From Lysinibacillus sphaericus (GTDB taxonomy: Bacteria > Bacillota > Bacilli > Bacillales_A > Planococcaceae): a stretch of 64,000 nucleotides of DNA. The first letter of the stretch is position 1; each line of letters begins with the position of its first letter. Below, in pieces: positions 18,980-28,148 of the stretch. The notes below the pieces were generated by a model. That model had not been told where the DNA came from and made no database searches. It saw only the letters and a list, made by a program, of their open reading frames with translations. The stretch is from positions 434,001-498,000 of the forward strand of contig NZ_CP015224.1 of the NCBI RefSeq assembly GCF_001629735.1, in the 5' to 3' direction. Made by a program: the position numbers and the translations under genes.

Positions 18980-19882
18980 ATGAATGAATTTCAATACGCA
19001 GTAGAGGATTATATCCATTTTATCCAAGTGGAACGGCAATTATCTGTTAATACATTAGCATCCTATCGCCGAGATTTAGAAAGCTATGTAAATTTTTTGC
19101 AAAATGCAGAGGGTATGGCTAATTTTAACCATATAGAAAGAACGACCATACTACGACATTTAGAGCAACTACGCGTACAGGGGAAGACAAGCCGTACGAT
19201 TGCTCGCCATATTTCATCTATTCGTAGTTTTCACCAATTTTTACTACGAGAAAAGCGTGCTGAATCAGATCCAACGGTCCATTTAGAAATGCCAACAATT
19301 GAGCAAAAATTACCGAATATTTTATCTATAGAGGAAATCGAAGCCTTATTGACTGCGCCGAATAGAAGTAAGCCACAAGGTATCCGTGATTTAGCGATGC
19401 TGGAACTATTATATGGTTCGGGTATGCGAATCAGTGAGCTTATAGCCTTAGATTTAGCAGACCTTCATTTAACAATGGGATTTGTTCGCGTATTTGGGAA
19501 GGGTGGAAAAGAAAGAATCATTCCACTTGGCAAAAGTGCTTTATCAGCCATAAGTACCTATTTAAATAATGCTCGTGGTCAATTACAGGGAAAATATCCA
19601 AAAACTGATGCGTTTTTTATTAATCAAAGAGGGAAACGTTTAACAAGACAAGGTTGTTGGAAATTAATGAAGGAGCATGCTTTAAAGGCAGGCATCCAAC
19701 ATGAGTTAACACCACATACATTGCGTCACTCTTTTGCTACTCATTTAGTCGAAAATGGGGCTGATTTACGTGCTGTACAAGAGATGCTAGGTCATGCAGA
19801 TATTTCAACAACGCAAATTTATACACATATTAGTAAAACAAGATTATCGGAAGTATATAAGCAATTTCATCCACGTGCTTAA
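18980..19882 (+). CDS. xerD: Site-specific tyrosine recombinase XerD
   Basis: XerD works with XerC at dif to resolve chromosome dimers. The 300-residue protein has an N-terminal SAM-like domain (1-90) and a catalytic domain with Arg150 (GSGMRISEL), Lys174, His246 and Arg249 (HTLRHSF), His272 (LGHAD) and the nucleophile Tyr281 (TQIYTH). ATG 18980 follows GTGAGGGGG. The order fur-xerD-deoB is that of B. subtilis. Confidence 0.96.
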   Translation: MNEFQYAVEDYIHFIQVERQLSVNTLASYRRDLESYVNFLQNAEGMANFNHIERTTILRHLEQLRVQGKTSRTIARHISSIRSFHQFLLREKRAESDPTVHLEMPTIEQKLPNILSIEEIEALLTAPNRSKPQGIRDLAMLELLYGSGMRISELIALDLADLHLTMGFVRVFGKGGKERIIPLGKSALSAISTYLNNARGQLQGKYPKTDAFFINQRGKRLTRQGCWKLMKEHALKAGIQHELTPHTLRHSFATHLVENGADLRAVQEMLGHADISTTQIYTHISKTRLSEVYKQFHPRA

Positions 19883-19974
19883 AAATTTCAGAAAATTTTT
19901 TTCGGTCGGATGTCTGACCTTTATTTTTCGCATTTTTTTGGTAAAATAGAGTCATGAGATTGGAGGCAATAATG

Positions 19975-21156
19975 ATGAATAAACCGTTTAACAAAATCCA
20001 TGTCGTTGTAATGGACTCTGTAGGTATTGGTGAAGCGCCAGATGCTGCAAATTTTGGCGATGTAGGAGCACATACATTAGGACACATCGCTGAAAAAATG
20101 AATGGGCTTACAATGCCAGTAATGGAGTCAATGGGTTTGGCAAATATTGAGCCGCTGCAAGGAATGCAAGCGACAAACGAGCCGAAAGCATACTATGGGA
20201 AAATGCAAGAAGCTTCTGTTGGGAAAGATACGATGACAGGGCATTGGGAAATTATGGGGTTAAATATTGATAAGCCCTTTAAGGTGTATCCTGATGGATT
20301 TCCTGCAGAGTTGATTGCTGAGCTAGAAAAACGTACGGGTCGTAAAGTACTCTGCAATCAACCAGCGAGTGGTACGCAGGTTATAGAAGATTTCGGTAAA
20401 GAGCATATGGAAACTGGAGCAATTATTGTCTATACATCAGCTGATCCGGTATTACAAATTGCTGCACACGAGGAAATTATACCATTAGAGGAATTATATA
20501 AAATCTGTGAAATTGCGCGTGAATTAACATTACAGCCCGAGTATTTAGTCGGTCGTGTAATCGCACGTCCATTTATAGGTACGCCAGGGGACTTCTCCCG
20601 TACTTCAAATCGACATGACTATGCGCTGAAGCCATTTGGTCGTACAACGATGAATGTCTTAAAGGACGCGGGTTTAGATGTAATTGCAATTGGTAAAATC
20701 TCTGATATTTTCAATGGTGAAGGTGTCACAGATGCTGTACGTACTAAAAATAATACGGATGGAATGGACAAATTTGCTGAAGTTGTCCGCCGTGATTTCC
20801 ATGGAATGAGCTTCCTAAACTTAGTAGACTTTGATGCTAATTTTGGACACCGTCGTGATCCACTAGGCTACGGACAGGCATTGGAAGAATTCGACGCGCG
20901 ACTGACAGAAGTTACGAGTGCAATGTCAGAGGATGACTTATTAATTATTACAGCAGACCACGGAAATGATCCAACCTTCCACGGTACAGATCATACACGC
21001 GAGTATGTACCGTTAATTGTCTATTCTCCACGTTTTAATGGTGGTGCTGAACTAGAGCTTCGTGAAACTTTTGCAGATATTGCAGCTACAGTGGCTGAGA
21101 ACTTCCAAGTAGAAGCACCAGCATTTGGTAAAAGTTTCTTACAAGAATTGAAATAG
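19975..21156 (+). CDS. deoB: Phosphopentomutase
   Basis: DeoB interconverts (deoxy)ribose 1-phosphate and 5-phosphate, feeding nucleoside carbon into central metabolism. It has the metal-binding [12 protein letters not shown] near the N-terminus, the phosphorylated-threonine region [11 protein letters not shown], and C-terminal [18 protein letters not shown] with metal-binding Asp/His. About 393 residues, as usual. GGAGG precedes ATG 19975; ATG 19972 is the alternative. It is followed after 12 bases by pdp, a nucleoside-salvage operon. Confidence 0.97.
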   Translation: MNKPFNKIHVVVMDSVGIGEAPDAANFGDVGAHTLGHIAEKMNGLTMPVMESMGLANIEPLQGMQATNEPKAYYGKMQEASVGKDTMTGHWEIMGLNIDKPFKVYPDGFPAELIAELEKRTGRKVLCNQPASGTQVIEDFGKEHMETGAIIVYTSADPVLQIAAHEEIIPLEELYKICEIARELTLQPEYLVGRVIARPFIGTPGDFSRTSNRHDYALKPFGRTTMNVLKDAGLDVIAIGKISDIFNGEGVTDAVRTKNNTDGMDKFAEVVRRDFHGMSFLNLVDFDANFGHRRDPLGYGQALEEFDARLTEVTSAMSEDDLLIITADHGNDPTFHGTDHTREYVPLIVYSPRFNGGAELELRETFADIAATVAENFQVEAPAFGKSFLQELK

Positions 21157-21168
21157 GGGGTTTTTCGA

Positions 21169-22419
21169 ATGAATATGGTGCAATTGTTTGAAAAGAAAAA
21201 ACAAGGATTAGAGCTCTCACAAGCTGACATTCAGTATTTTGTTGATGGCTATACGGCAGGTTCCATTCCTGATTATCAAGCAAGCTCACTCTTAATGGCG
21301 ATTCGACTTCTAGGAATGTCTGATGATGAAACGTTTTATTTAACAAAAGCAATGATTGAATCAGGGGATGTCATTGATTTAACGTCTATTGAGGGTTTTA
21401 AAATTGATAAACACTCAACAGGTGGCGTTGGTGATAAAGTCACACTTGTAGTCACACCTATAATTGCATCTCTAGGAATTCCGGTAGCTAAGTTTAGTGG
21501 TAAAGGTCTAGGCATTACAGGTGGTACAATCGATAAGTTAGAGTCCATCCAAGGCTTCAAAACAGAGCTTTCCTCACAAGAATTCATTGATAATGTCAAT
21601 CGACATAAAATTGCAGTTGCTGGGCAAACAGGTAATCTTGTACCAGCCGACAAAAAGTTGTATGCATTAAGAGATGTGACAGGCACGGTGGATTCGATCC
21701 CATTAATTGCTGCATCTATTATGAGCAAAAAAATCGCTAGTGGTGCAGATGGTATTGTGCTAGATGTTAAATGTGGTTCAGGTGCGTTTATGAAAACGCA
21801 AGAAGAAGCACAGCGATTAGCTGATACAATGACAGCGATTGGGGAAAAACTTGGACGCAGAGTCGTTGCCCATATTAGTGATATGGATAATCCTCTTGGT
21901 AAAATGATTGGTAATAAGCTTGAGGTATTAGAAGCCTATGCATTATTAAGTGGTCGTATGGAAGAAACACATGAGGATTTACTAGATGAATGTGTAGTCA
22001 TTGCTTCTTTAATGTATCAAGTTGCCGCAGGTGTTGATGAAGCAGAAGCAACTGCCGCAGTTAAGCGCGTACTAGCAGATGGTTCTGCGGCTGCGAAATT
22101 TGAGGAGTTTATTGTTGCACAAGGTGGGGACGTATCAGATATTGTACAAAATGAAACGGCCCATAAAGTTTCAGTTGCGGCAGTGACGGAAGGTACTGTG
22201 GAAACGATTAATGCCCTTTTAGTTGGTGAAGCTAGTGTTAGTCTAGGTGCTGGACGTTTAACAAAGGAATCCACGCTTGATTACGATGCAGGCATTCAAC
22301 TGGTAGCTAAAAAAGGCGATCGTGTAAAAAATGGGGATATTATTGCTTATTTATATGCCAATAACCAAATCAATCAAGATACAATTCTTAAAATACAGCA
22401 AGCTTATACAATTGTATAA
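21169..22419 (+). CDS. pdp: Pyrimidine-nucleoside phosphorylase
   Basis: The enzyme phosphorolyses uridine and thymidine, producing the sugar 1-phosphates used by DeoB. The 416-residue protein shows the glycosyltransferase family 3 signatures KHSTGGVGDKVTL (phosphate binding) and SGKGLGITGGTIDKLESI, with a C-terminal lid domain. GGGGG lies eight bases before the ATG. B. subtilis has punA at this position, so this is a substitution of a pyrimidine for a purine enzyme in the same operon. Confidence 0.95.
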   Translation: MNMVQLFEKKKQGLELSQADIQYFVDGYTAGSIPDYQASSLLMAIRLLGMSDDETFYLTKAMIESGDVIDLTSIEGFKIDKHSTGGVGDKVTLVVTPIIASLGIPVAKFSGKGLGITGGTIDKLESIQGFKTELSSQEFIDNVNRHKIAVAGQTGNLVPADKKLYALRDVTGTVDSIPLIAASIMSKKIASGADGIVLDVKCGSGAFMKTQEEAQRLADTMTAIGEKLGRRVVAHISDMDNPLGKMIGNKLEVLEAYALLSGRMEETHEDLLDECVVIASLMYQVAAGVDEAEATAAVKRVLADGSAAAKFEEFIVAQGGDVSDIVQNETAHKVSVAAVTEGTVETINALLVGEASVSLGAGRLTKESTLDYDAGIQLVAKKGDRVKNGDIIAYLYANNQINQDTILKIQQAYTIV

Positions 22420-22430
22420 AATTTCTTTTG

Positions 22431-22466
22431 CGAGAGCTCTCACAGACGAGGGTTCTCGTTTTTTTG
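22431..22466 (+). terminator. Terminator of the deoB-pdp operon
   Basis: CGAGAGCTCTC pairs with GAGGGTTCTCG around ACAGAC and is followed by T7. Confidence 0.85.
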
Positions 22467-22591
22467 TTGTTCCACCATTAAACCTATGAAATGTTTACAT
22501 TTCGTATAAATTTCATATTGAGATAACTGCCGCTTGTTTAAAACACGTTCACTTATCCCATACTGCACGTAAACCTAAAAAGCTATAAGTA

Positions 22592-22668
22592 TGTCGATTT
22601 GACACTATTTCAGAAGACTTTGCACTAGTTCTGTCAACCGCAAGGATTCAGCGTATTAAATGTGGAAT
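22592..22668 (+). promoter_or_regulatory. Candidate sigma-H promoter and Spo0A boxes of the spoIIA operon
   Basis: CAAGGATTC (22641-22649) and GTGGAAT (22662-22668) fit the sigma-H -35 and -10 patterns with a 12-nt spacer. Upstream, TGTCGATTTGACA (22592-22604) is a dyad of two Spo0A-like boxes, and TGTCAAC (22632-22638) is a third one-mismatch box abutting the -35. The B. subtilis spoIIA promoter is likewise sigma-H-dependent and Spo0A-activated. The predicted leader is short, a caution. Confidence 0.5.
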
Positions 22669-22691
22669 TGCACGAGGAGGAGGCGATGTTC

Positions 22692-23045
22692 ATGCATTTT
22701 CAATTAGAAATGGTCACAAGAGAGACAGTCGTTATACGTTTATTTGGGGAGCTCGATCATCATGCAGTAGAGCAAATTCGAGCGAAAATTTCTGCAGCAA
22801 TTTTCCAAGGCACTGTGACGACCATCATTTGGAACTTAGAAGGGCTATCTTTTATGGATAGTTCGGGAGTAGGTTTAGTGCTTGGTCGTATGCGTGAGTT
22901 AGAGGCAGTTGCTGGGCGAACTATTTTATTGAATCCATCGCCAACCATGCGAAAAGTTTTTCAATTTTCAGGTTTAGGGCCTTGGATGATGGATGCAACA
23001 GAGGAACAAGCGATTGATCGCGTAAGGGGGATTGTAAATGGATAA
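22692..23045 (+). CDS. spoIIAA: Anti-sigma-F factor antagonist SpoIIAA
   Basis: This STAS-domain protein frees sigma-F by binding SpoIIAB when unphosphorylated. LFGELDHHAVEQIR and NLEGLSFMDSSGVGLVLGR are the family blocks; Ser58 in MDSSG is the phosphorylation site. ATG 22692 gives 117 residues, exactly the B. subtilis length, with GGAGG eight bases upstream. dacF, which precedes it in B. subtilis, is absent here. The stop overlaps the spoIIAB start. Confidence 0.96.
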   Translation: MHFQLEMVTRETVVIRLFGELDHHAVEQIRAKISAAIFQGTVTTIIWNLEGLSFMDSSGVGLVLGRMRELEAVAGRTILLNPSPTMRKVFQFSGLGPWMMDATEEQAIDRVRGIVNG

Positions 23046-23478
23046 CGAAATGACATTAACTTTTTTAGCACTTAGTGAAAATGAAGCCTTAGCCCGTGTT
23101 GCGGTCACAGGCTTTATTGCTCAATTAGACCCAACTATTGATGAGCTGTCTGAATTTAAAACAGTTGTCTCAGAAGCAGTTTCCAATGCCATTATTCATG
23201 GCTATGAAGAGGATGGCAAGGGTGTTGTCACTGTTCATGCTAAACGTGAAGATGACGTTGTAACGGTGTCTGTAATGGATAAAGGGATAGGAATTGAAGA
23301 TGTGAGTCAAGCAATGGAGCCGTTATTTACAACAAAAAGTGTAATGGAGCGCTCAGGTATGGGCTTTACGATTATGGACAGTTTTTCTGATCAGCTAACA
23401 GTCATGTCCAAGTGGCGAGAAGGAACAACTGTAACATTTACGAAGAAATTTTACACAGTTCGGACAGCGGTAATGTGA
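23038..23478 (+). CDS. spoIIAB: Anti-sigma-F factor and SpoIIAA kinase SpoIIAB
   Basis: SpoIIAB holds sigma-F inactive in the predivisional cell and mother cell and phosphorylates SpoIIAA. The 146-residue GHKL ATPase has the N-box EAVSNAIIHGYE, the G1 box MDKGIGIED and the G2 box RSGMGFTIM. Eight-base overlap with spoIIAA and an 10-bp gap to sigF mark the tricistronic spoIIA core. Confidence 0.97.
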   Translation: MDNEMTLTFLALSENEALARVAVTGFIAQLDPTIDELSEFKTVVSEAVSNAIIHGYEEDGKGVVTVHAKREDDVVTVSVMDKGIGIEDVSQAMEPLFTTKSVMERSGMGFTIMDSFSDQLTVMSKWREGTTVTFTKKFYTVRTAVM

Positions 23479-23488
23479 GGGTATCATC

Positions 23489-24280
23489 GTGAAGCCGTTA
23501 GAACAGTCGTCCGAAAAGCTTTTGTCTCAGGAGGAAATGCGTGATTTAATAGCACGCGCACAGCAGGGCGATCATGAGGCTCGTAAACGAATGGTAGAAG
23601 GCAATACGAGGCTTGTATGGTCCATTGTTCAACGTTTTACAACGAGAGGTGTTGAGCTCGAGGATTTATTCCAGATAGGCTGCATAGGACTCATGAAATC
23701 AGTAGATAAGTTCGATTTATCGTATGATGTTAAATTTTCAACCTATGCAGTACCTATGATTATTGGTGAGATTCAACGCTTTTTAAGGGATGATGGCATG
23801 GTGAAGGTGAGTCGCTCTATTAGGGAGCTGAACTTTAAAATCCGACATGCTACAGACGAATTTATTAAAAGGAATGAACATCCGCCAACGATTCAGGAGC
23901 TGGCTCAAGTACTTGGTGTGACAACCGAGGAAATTGTGACAGCATCAGATGCATTGAGAGATCCAGCCTCTCTACATGAGCAATTGTATGAAAGTGAAGG
24001 AGATTCCATCACATTGATGGATCAAATGAAGGATGAAAAATCCGAGCAACCATTTGATTATATCCCCCTTAAAGAAGTGCTTACAAGGCTTGAACCGAGA
24101 GAACAGTCTATCATTTATTTACGGTATTTTTCAGATTGCACGCAAACTGAAATTGCAAATAGGCTAGGCATATCACAGGTGCAAGTATCCCGTTTGGAGA
24201 AAAAAATTCTAGCTCAATTAAAAAGCTGGATGGCTACAAGTGCAACTGTGGAGCAAGAAGTAATAAAAAAAGACATCTAA
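23489..24280 (+). CDS. sigF: RNA polymerase sigma-F factor
   Basis: Sigma-F is the first forespore-specific sigma factor. The 263-residue protein has region 2 with LVWSIVQRFTTRGVELEDLFQIGCIGLMK, followed by KFSTYAVPMIIGEIQRFLRD, and region 4 ending in LGISQVQVSRLEKKIL. It starts with GTG after GAGGG and ends 15 bp before spoVAF. Regulation by the two upstream products is the established family mechanism. Confidence 0.97.
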   Translation: MKPLEQSSEKLLSQEEMRDLIARAQQGDHEARKRMVEGNTRLVWSIVQRFTTRGVELEDLFQIGCIGLMKSVDKFDLSYDVKFSTYAVPMIIGEIQRFLRDDGMVKVSRSIRELNFKIRHATDEFIKRNEHPPTIQELAQVLGVTTEEIVTASDALRDPASLHEQLYESEGDSITLMDQMKDEKSEQPFDYIPLKEVLTRLEPREQSIIYLRYFSDCTQTEIANRLGISQVQVSRLEKKILAQLKSWMATSATVEQEVIKKDI

Positions 24281-24295
24281 GAAAATGGTGACAGC

Positions 24296-25744
24296 ATGAC
24301 AAATAAATTATTTAGCAGCTTAGAAGAAGCCGAAGATTTTCTTAAGGAGCAATTTGGTGACGGCGAATCATTTGACGTTGGGATTAAGCATTTATTTGTC
24401 AAAGATTTGCCGGTTCTTTGCGCCTATATTAGTGGCCTTGTGGATGGCGAAGCCCTAACACAATTACTTTCAAACATGCTCCCTGATGAGGACTATGACA
24501 TCGATGTGGAGGATGAGAAGGAGTATTTTGAGTCCTATTTTAACTTTCACGGACGTTCAGAGGAAACCGAGCGTAAAGCTTATTTATTAGCCATTTTAAG
24601 CGGGCAAGTGACCTTTATTACTAAAAGTGGCTATTGCTACATTGCCGAGCTCAGAAACTATCCAGGACGTTCCCCTGAGGAGCCCGACAATGAAAAGGTA
24701 ATACGTGGCTCAAGGGATGGTTTTACAGAAGGAATATCTCAAAATACGGCTTTAATTCGTAGGCGTATTCGCAATAGTAATTTACGTTTCGAGCTACATA
24801 AAATATCCAAAATCGGCCAAACCGACGTCGCAATAGCGTATATGAAGGATATTGCCAATGAAGATATGCTCGAAAAATTACGACAGCGCCTTGACCAGAT
24901 TAACCACGATGGTTTAACAATGGCTGATAAATCATTAGAAGAATGGCTGTTTAAGCAAAAATTCCATCCAGTTCCGTTTGTTCGTTACACGGAAAGGCCA
25001 GATATTGCTGCGGCGCATTTACTGGAAGGGCATATCGCCATAATGGTAGATACTTCACCATCTGTTATTCTTGTGCCAATTACAATTTTCCATTTACTGC
25101 AGCATGCGGAGGAATATAGACAGGCGCCATTAGTTGGAACATTTGTACGTTTTATGCGGTATTTCGGCGCTATTATGGGTTTACTTTTATTACCTTTGTG
25201 GTATGTATTTGCAACAAATGAATCATTGCTGCCAGAGGCTCTTTCTTTTTTAGGGACCCAGGAGAAATCGCATGTACCCTTATTACTGCAAATACTTATT
25301 GCAGATATTGGTATTGAATTTTTGAGGATGGCCGCCATTCATACCCCAACACCGCTGTCTACTGCGATGGGCTTGGTTGCGGGGGTAATTATTGGTCAAA
25401 TCGCGATCGATGTGGGACTATTCTCAGCAGAGGTTGTACTCTATACAGCGGTTGCAGCTATTCTCATTTTTATTATCCCGTCCTATGAGCTAAGTATCTC
25501 CATAAAAATATTTAGGCTGTTCTTATTGATTATGGTAGGTATTTGGGGCGTTAATGGTTTATTCATTGGCATATTCTTAGTGTTTACGTATTTATGTTCA
25601 TTACGACCAATGCAGGCACCATATTTTTGGCCGCTTGTCCCATTCTTCCCAATGGCGATGCTACGTGTTCTTATTCGTTTCCCAATGACGGCAGATGCAT
25701 TAAGACCTTATGTAGTTGCTTCCAAACAGCGAAAAAGATCATAG
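24296..25744 (+). CDS. spoVAF: Stage V sporulation protein AF (GerA-family membrane protein)
   Basis: SpoVAF resembles the GerAA subunit of germinant receptors and works with the spore dipicolinic acid channel. This 482-residue protein has a large soluble N-terminal region and four or five membrane helices after residue about 280. In B. subtilis spoVAA-AE lie between sigF and spoVAF; here spoVAF follows sigF directly, so those genes are lost or elsewhere. A forespore (sigma-F or sigma-G) expression is likely. Confidence 0.9.
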   Translation: MTNKLFSSLEEAEDFLKEQFGDGESFDVGIKHLFVKDLPVLCAYISGLVDGEALTQLLSNMLPDEDYDIDVEDEKEYFESYFNFHGRSEETERKAYLLAILSGQVTFITKSGYCYIAELRNYPGRSPEEPDNEKVIRGSRDGFTEGISQNTALIRRRIRNSNLRFELHKISKIGQTDVAIAYMKDIANEDMLEKLRQRLDQINHDGLTMADKSLEEWLFKQKFHPVPFVRYTERPDIAAAHLLEGHIAIMVDTSPSVILVPITIFHLLQHAEEYRQAPLVGTFVRFMRYFGAIMGLLLLPLWYVFATNESLLPEALSFLGTQEKSHVPLLLQILIADIGIEFLRMAAIHTPTPLSTAMGLVAGVIIGQIAIDVGLFSAEVVLYTAVAAILIFIIPSYELSISIKIFRLFLLIMVGIWGVNGLFIGIFLVFTYLCSLRPMQAPYFWPLVPFFPMAMLRVLIRFPMTADALRPYVVASKQRKRS

Positions 25745-25967
25745 GAGCCGTTGCACTCGATTTTTTCATGTGATAAAGTTCACATATAGTATTTTGTGAT
25801 TTTTGCAAAAATTATTTTCATTCAGCAAAAGGGAGGTTTTATACATAGGCCACTTGAAGCTGGATGAAATTAATTTTTGGTGGGACTACTTTATTACCAT
25901 AGGGTAGATCCTACCATATTTCTGTAAAAGTGACAGAATGGAACGAAGTGAAAAGGGAGAGATGCAC

Positions 25968-27287
25968 ATGCATTTATATGGAACACAAGCGATTTCTGAG
26001 AATGGTCATTTAACAATTGGACAGGTAGACACACTAGAGCTTGCCAAAGAGTACGGTACACCACTTTTTGTGTATGATACTGCACTTATTCGGAAGCGTG
26101 CTCGCAGCTTTATCGATACGTTTAAAAAACTAGGCGTAAAAGCAGAAGTAGCTTATGCTTCAAAGGCATTTGCATGTGTAGCTGTGTATCAATTAGCAGC
26201 AGAAGAAAACCTATCTTTGGATGTTGTATCAGGTGGAGAATTATTTACAGCTATAAAAGCAGGTTTTCCAGCTGAGCGCATTCATTTCCATGGCAATAAT
26301 AAAAGCATTGCAGAATTAGAGCTAGCTTTTGACTCCAAAATCGGTTGTATTGTTGTAGATAATTTCTATGAGATTCAGCTTTTGAAAGAAATATCTGAAC
26401 GTCGCCAACAAAAAATGCGTATATTACTACGTGTTACACCAGGGGTTGAAGCACATACGCATGATTTCATTACGACAGGTCAAGCTGATTCAAAATTTGG
26501 TTTTGACTTAAACAATGGTCAAGCGGATGAGGCATTCCAACAAACATTTAACCATGAATTCTTAGAGCTATTAGGCTTACATTGTCACATCGGCTCACAA
26601 ATTTTTGACACTGCTGGCTTTGGGTTAGCAGGAGAAAAATTGATTGACAAAATTTCTGATTGGAACAAGGCTCACGGATTTACATGTACTGTGTTAAACT
26701 TAGGTGGGGGCTTTGGTATTCGTTATACTGAAGAAGATGCACCGCTTGAACCGCAAGTATATGTAGAGGACATGATTACAGTAGTGAAAAACAAAGCAAC
26801 TGTACTTGGACTAAAAATGCCAGAAATTTGGATTGAACCAGGTCGATCACTTGTCGGTGATGCAGGAACATCTCTTTATACAATCGGATCACAAAAAACA
26901 GTACCAGATGTGCGAAAATATATTGCAGTTGATGGTGGGATGAGTGATAACATCCGCCCAGCATTATATGACGCTAAGTATGAGGCAATCATTGCAAGTA
27001 AAGCGAATGAACCGAAAAATGAAATTTATACTGTTGCTGGTAAATTATGTGAATCTGGCGATAAATTAATTATTGATGCTAAACTACAAGACGCAGCTTC
27101 AGGTGATGTTTTAGCCATTTTCTGTACAGGTGCATATGGTTATTCTATGGCAAGTAACTATAACCGTGTTCCTAGACCTGCTGTTGTATTTGTAGAGAAT
27201 GGACAGCATCAATTAGCTATTCGCCGCGAAAGTTATGAAGATATTGTGCAAAACGATCTCCCGCTAACTTTAAAAAAGGGTGAGTAA
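25968..27287 (+). CDS. lysA: Diaminopimelate decarboxylase
   Basis: LysA makes L-lysine from meso-diaminopimelate using PLP. The PLP lysine is in AYASKAFACVA near residue 63. The glycine-rich LGGGFGIRY binds phosphate, HCHIGSQIF and EPGRSLVGDAG follow, and CESGDKL carries the catalytic Cys. ATG 25968 gives 439 residues, equal to B. subtilis LysA, and has GGGAG eight bases upstream. It follows spoVAF in the conserved order. No L-box-type leader was recognised upstream. Confidence 0.97.
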   Translation: MHLYGTQAISENGHLTIGQVDTLELAKEYGTPLFVYDTALIRKRARSFIDTFKKLGVKAEVAYASKAFACVAVYQLAAEENLSLDVVSGGELFTAIKAGFPAERIHFHGNNKSIAELELAFDSKIGCIVVDNFYEIQLLKEISERRQQKMRILLRVTPGVEAHTHDFITTGQADSKFGFDLNNGQADEAFQQTFNHEFLELLGLHCHIGSQIFDTAGFGLAGEKLIDKISDWNKAHGFTCTVLNLGGGFGIRYTEEDAPLEPQVYVEDMITVVKNKATVLGLKMPEIWIEPGRSLVGDAGTSLYTIGSQKTVPDVRKYIAVDGGMSDNIRPALYDAKYEAIIASKANEPKNEIYTVAGKLCESGDKLIIDAKLQDAASGDVLAIFCTGAYGYSMASNYNRVPRPAVVFVENGQHQLAIRRESYEDIVQNDLPLTLKKGE

Positions 27288-27289
27288 AT

Positions 27290-27400
27290 TTGAGAAAGAA
27301 TAAATGGGTATTACTAGCATCCATTTCAACTTTTATTGTGTTGTGGGGTATTGTCTATTGGGTGTTGGCGTCTAAAGGAATTCTCGGACCTGGTTCGTAA
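27290..27400 (+). CDS. Small single-span membrane peptide (36 residues)
   Basis: A TTG start at 27290, with AGGGTGA seven bases upstream, opens a 36-codon frame. It begins with the basic RKNK, continues with one strong transmembrane helix (about residues 6-27) and ends in SKGILGPGS. It begins two bases after the lysA stop codon, so it is in the same transcript. I do not recognise the family. The clean site, positive-inside pattern and operon position argue for a real gene; its shortness and TTG start argue for caution. Confidence 0.6.
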   Translation: MRKNKWVLLASISTFIVLWGIVYWVLASKGILGPGS

Positions 27401-27486
27401 GACAGAAATTGGCTTGCGGTAAAAGTACAAATCGTGTAGGATAGTCAAAGATTATGTACAGCTAGAAAAAGAGGGAATAGACAAAT

Positions 27487-27858
27487 ATGTTAATTCGATA
27501 TAAAAAAGCTTTAGAGAAAATAGCAATGGGGCTACTTTCGTTTATGCCGAACGAAAAAGACGTAAAAAAGCTTACCGAGACCATCCACTCCTATGAAAAT
27601 GATGATAACTGGGTTTTATACTTATGGAAAAAAAATGATGAATACGTTGGCATTGTTGGGCTGGTAACAGATGAGAATAATACTGCTACGATCCAACATG
27701 TATCTGTTGTGCCTTCCTATAGAGGCGAGGGTGTTGCGAAGGAAATGCTTCAGGAAATAGGAGTGCTAGGTCAATATGAACATGTACGCGCGACAGATGA
27801 AACACGTCAATTAGTTCAAAAATGTATCAATTGCATCGAAAAAAAAGCAGACGAGTAA
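27487..27858 (+). CDS. ribT: RibT, GNAT-like protein of the riboflavin locus
   Basis: The 123-residue protein starts IRYKKALEKIAMGLLSFMPNE, a near match to B. subtilis RibT, followed by a small GNAT core (IQHVSVVPSYRGEGVAKEML with the acetyl-CoA loop). In B. subtilis ribT ends the ribDEAHT operon just before ypuF-scpA. Here the other four genes are missing and ribT stands alone between lysA and ypuF. Its role, and whether it acetylates anything, is not settled. Confidence 0.9.
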   Translation: MLIRYKKALEKIAMGLLSFMPNEKDVKKLTETIHSYENDDNWVLYLWKKNDEYVGIVGLVTDENNTATIQHVSVVPSYRGEGVAKEMLQEIGVLGQYEHVRATDETRQLVQKCINCIEKKADE

Positions 27859-27872
27859 CATCGTCTGCACAT

Positions 27873-27922
27873 ACTGTAGACAAAAGCCATCGAGCATTCA
27901 CACTCTCGATGGCTTTTGCTAT
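27873..27922 (+). terminator. Terminator of ribT, resembling the left end of the IS relic
   Basis: CAAAAGCCATCGAG and CTCGATGGCTTTTG form a 14-bp stem with loop CATTCACACT. The preceding ACTGTAGACAAAAG, and the loop, match the left end of the element at 6932 (ACTGTGACAAAAG, loop AAGTTCACAC). So the terminator is probably itself a fragment of a related insertion element. Confidence 0.7.
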
Positions 27923-28022
27923 TCTCAATTGGTAATTACTGTAGAGATAACGACTCTAAATGACTACGTCTCATCCCTTGAATAGTACTTGGGTTATCAG
28001 CGTTTTAGCATCCCAAAAGTTT

Positions 28023-28148
28023 CGTTGATTGAAACAAAGCCGACTCCTGCGGAAAAAGCGAGGGAATCGAAATTCAGGATATCACGAAGCTAAGGAAGCG
28101 ATGAAATCAGCACATCTTCGCCAGCGGTGCACGTAGTGGAAATTAACG
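28023..28148. repeat. Structured intergenic repeat, copy 2 (degenerate)
   Basis: CGTTGATTGAAACAAAGCCG opens and CACGTAGTGGAAATTAACG closes a block aligned with 7422-7550, including GACTCCTGCGGAAAAAGCG and CGAAGCTAAGGAAGC. Its right end overlaps the final codon and stop of the ypuF-like gene on the minus strand. Confidence 0.65.

Noticed and set aside
19904-19928. GGTC...GACC hairpin after xerD as a terminator
   Set aside because: Only four base pairs at the base of the stem and an interrupted T stretch; too weak to call.
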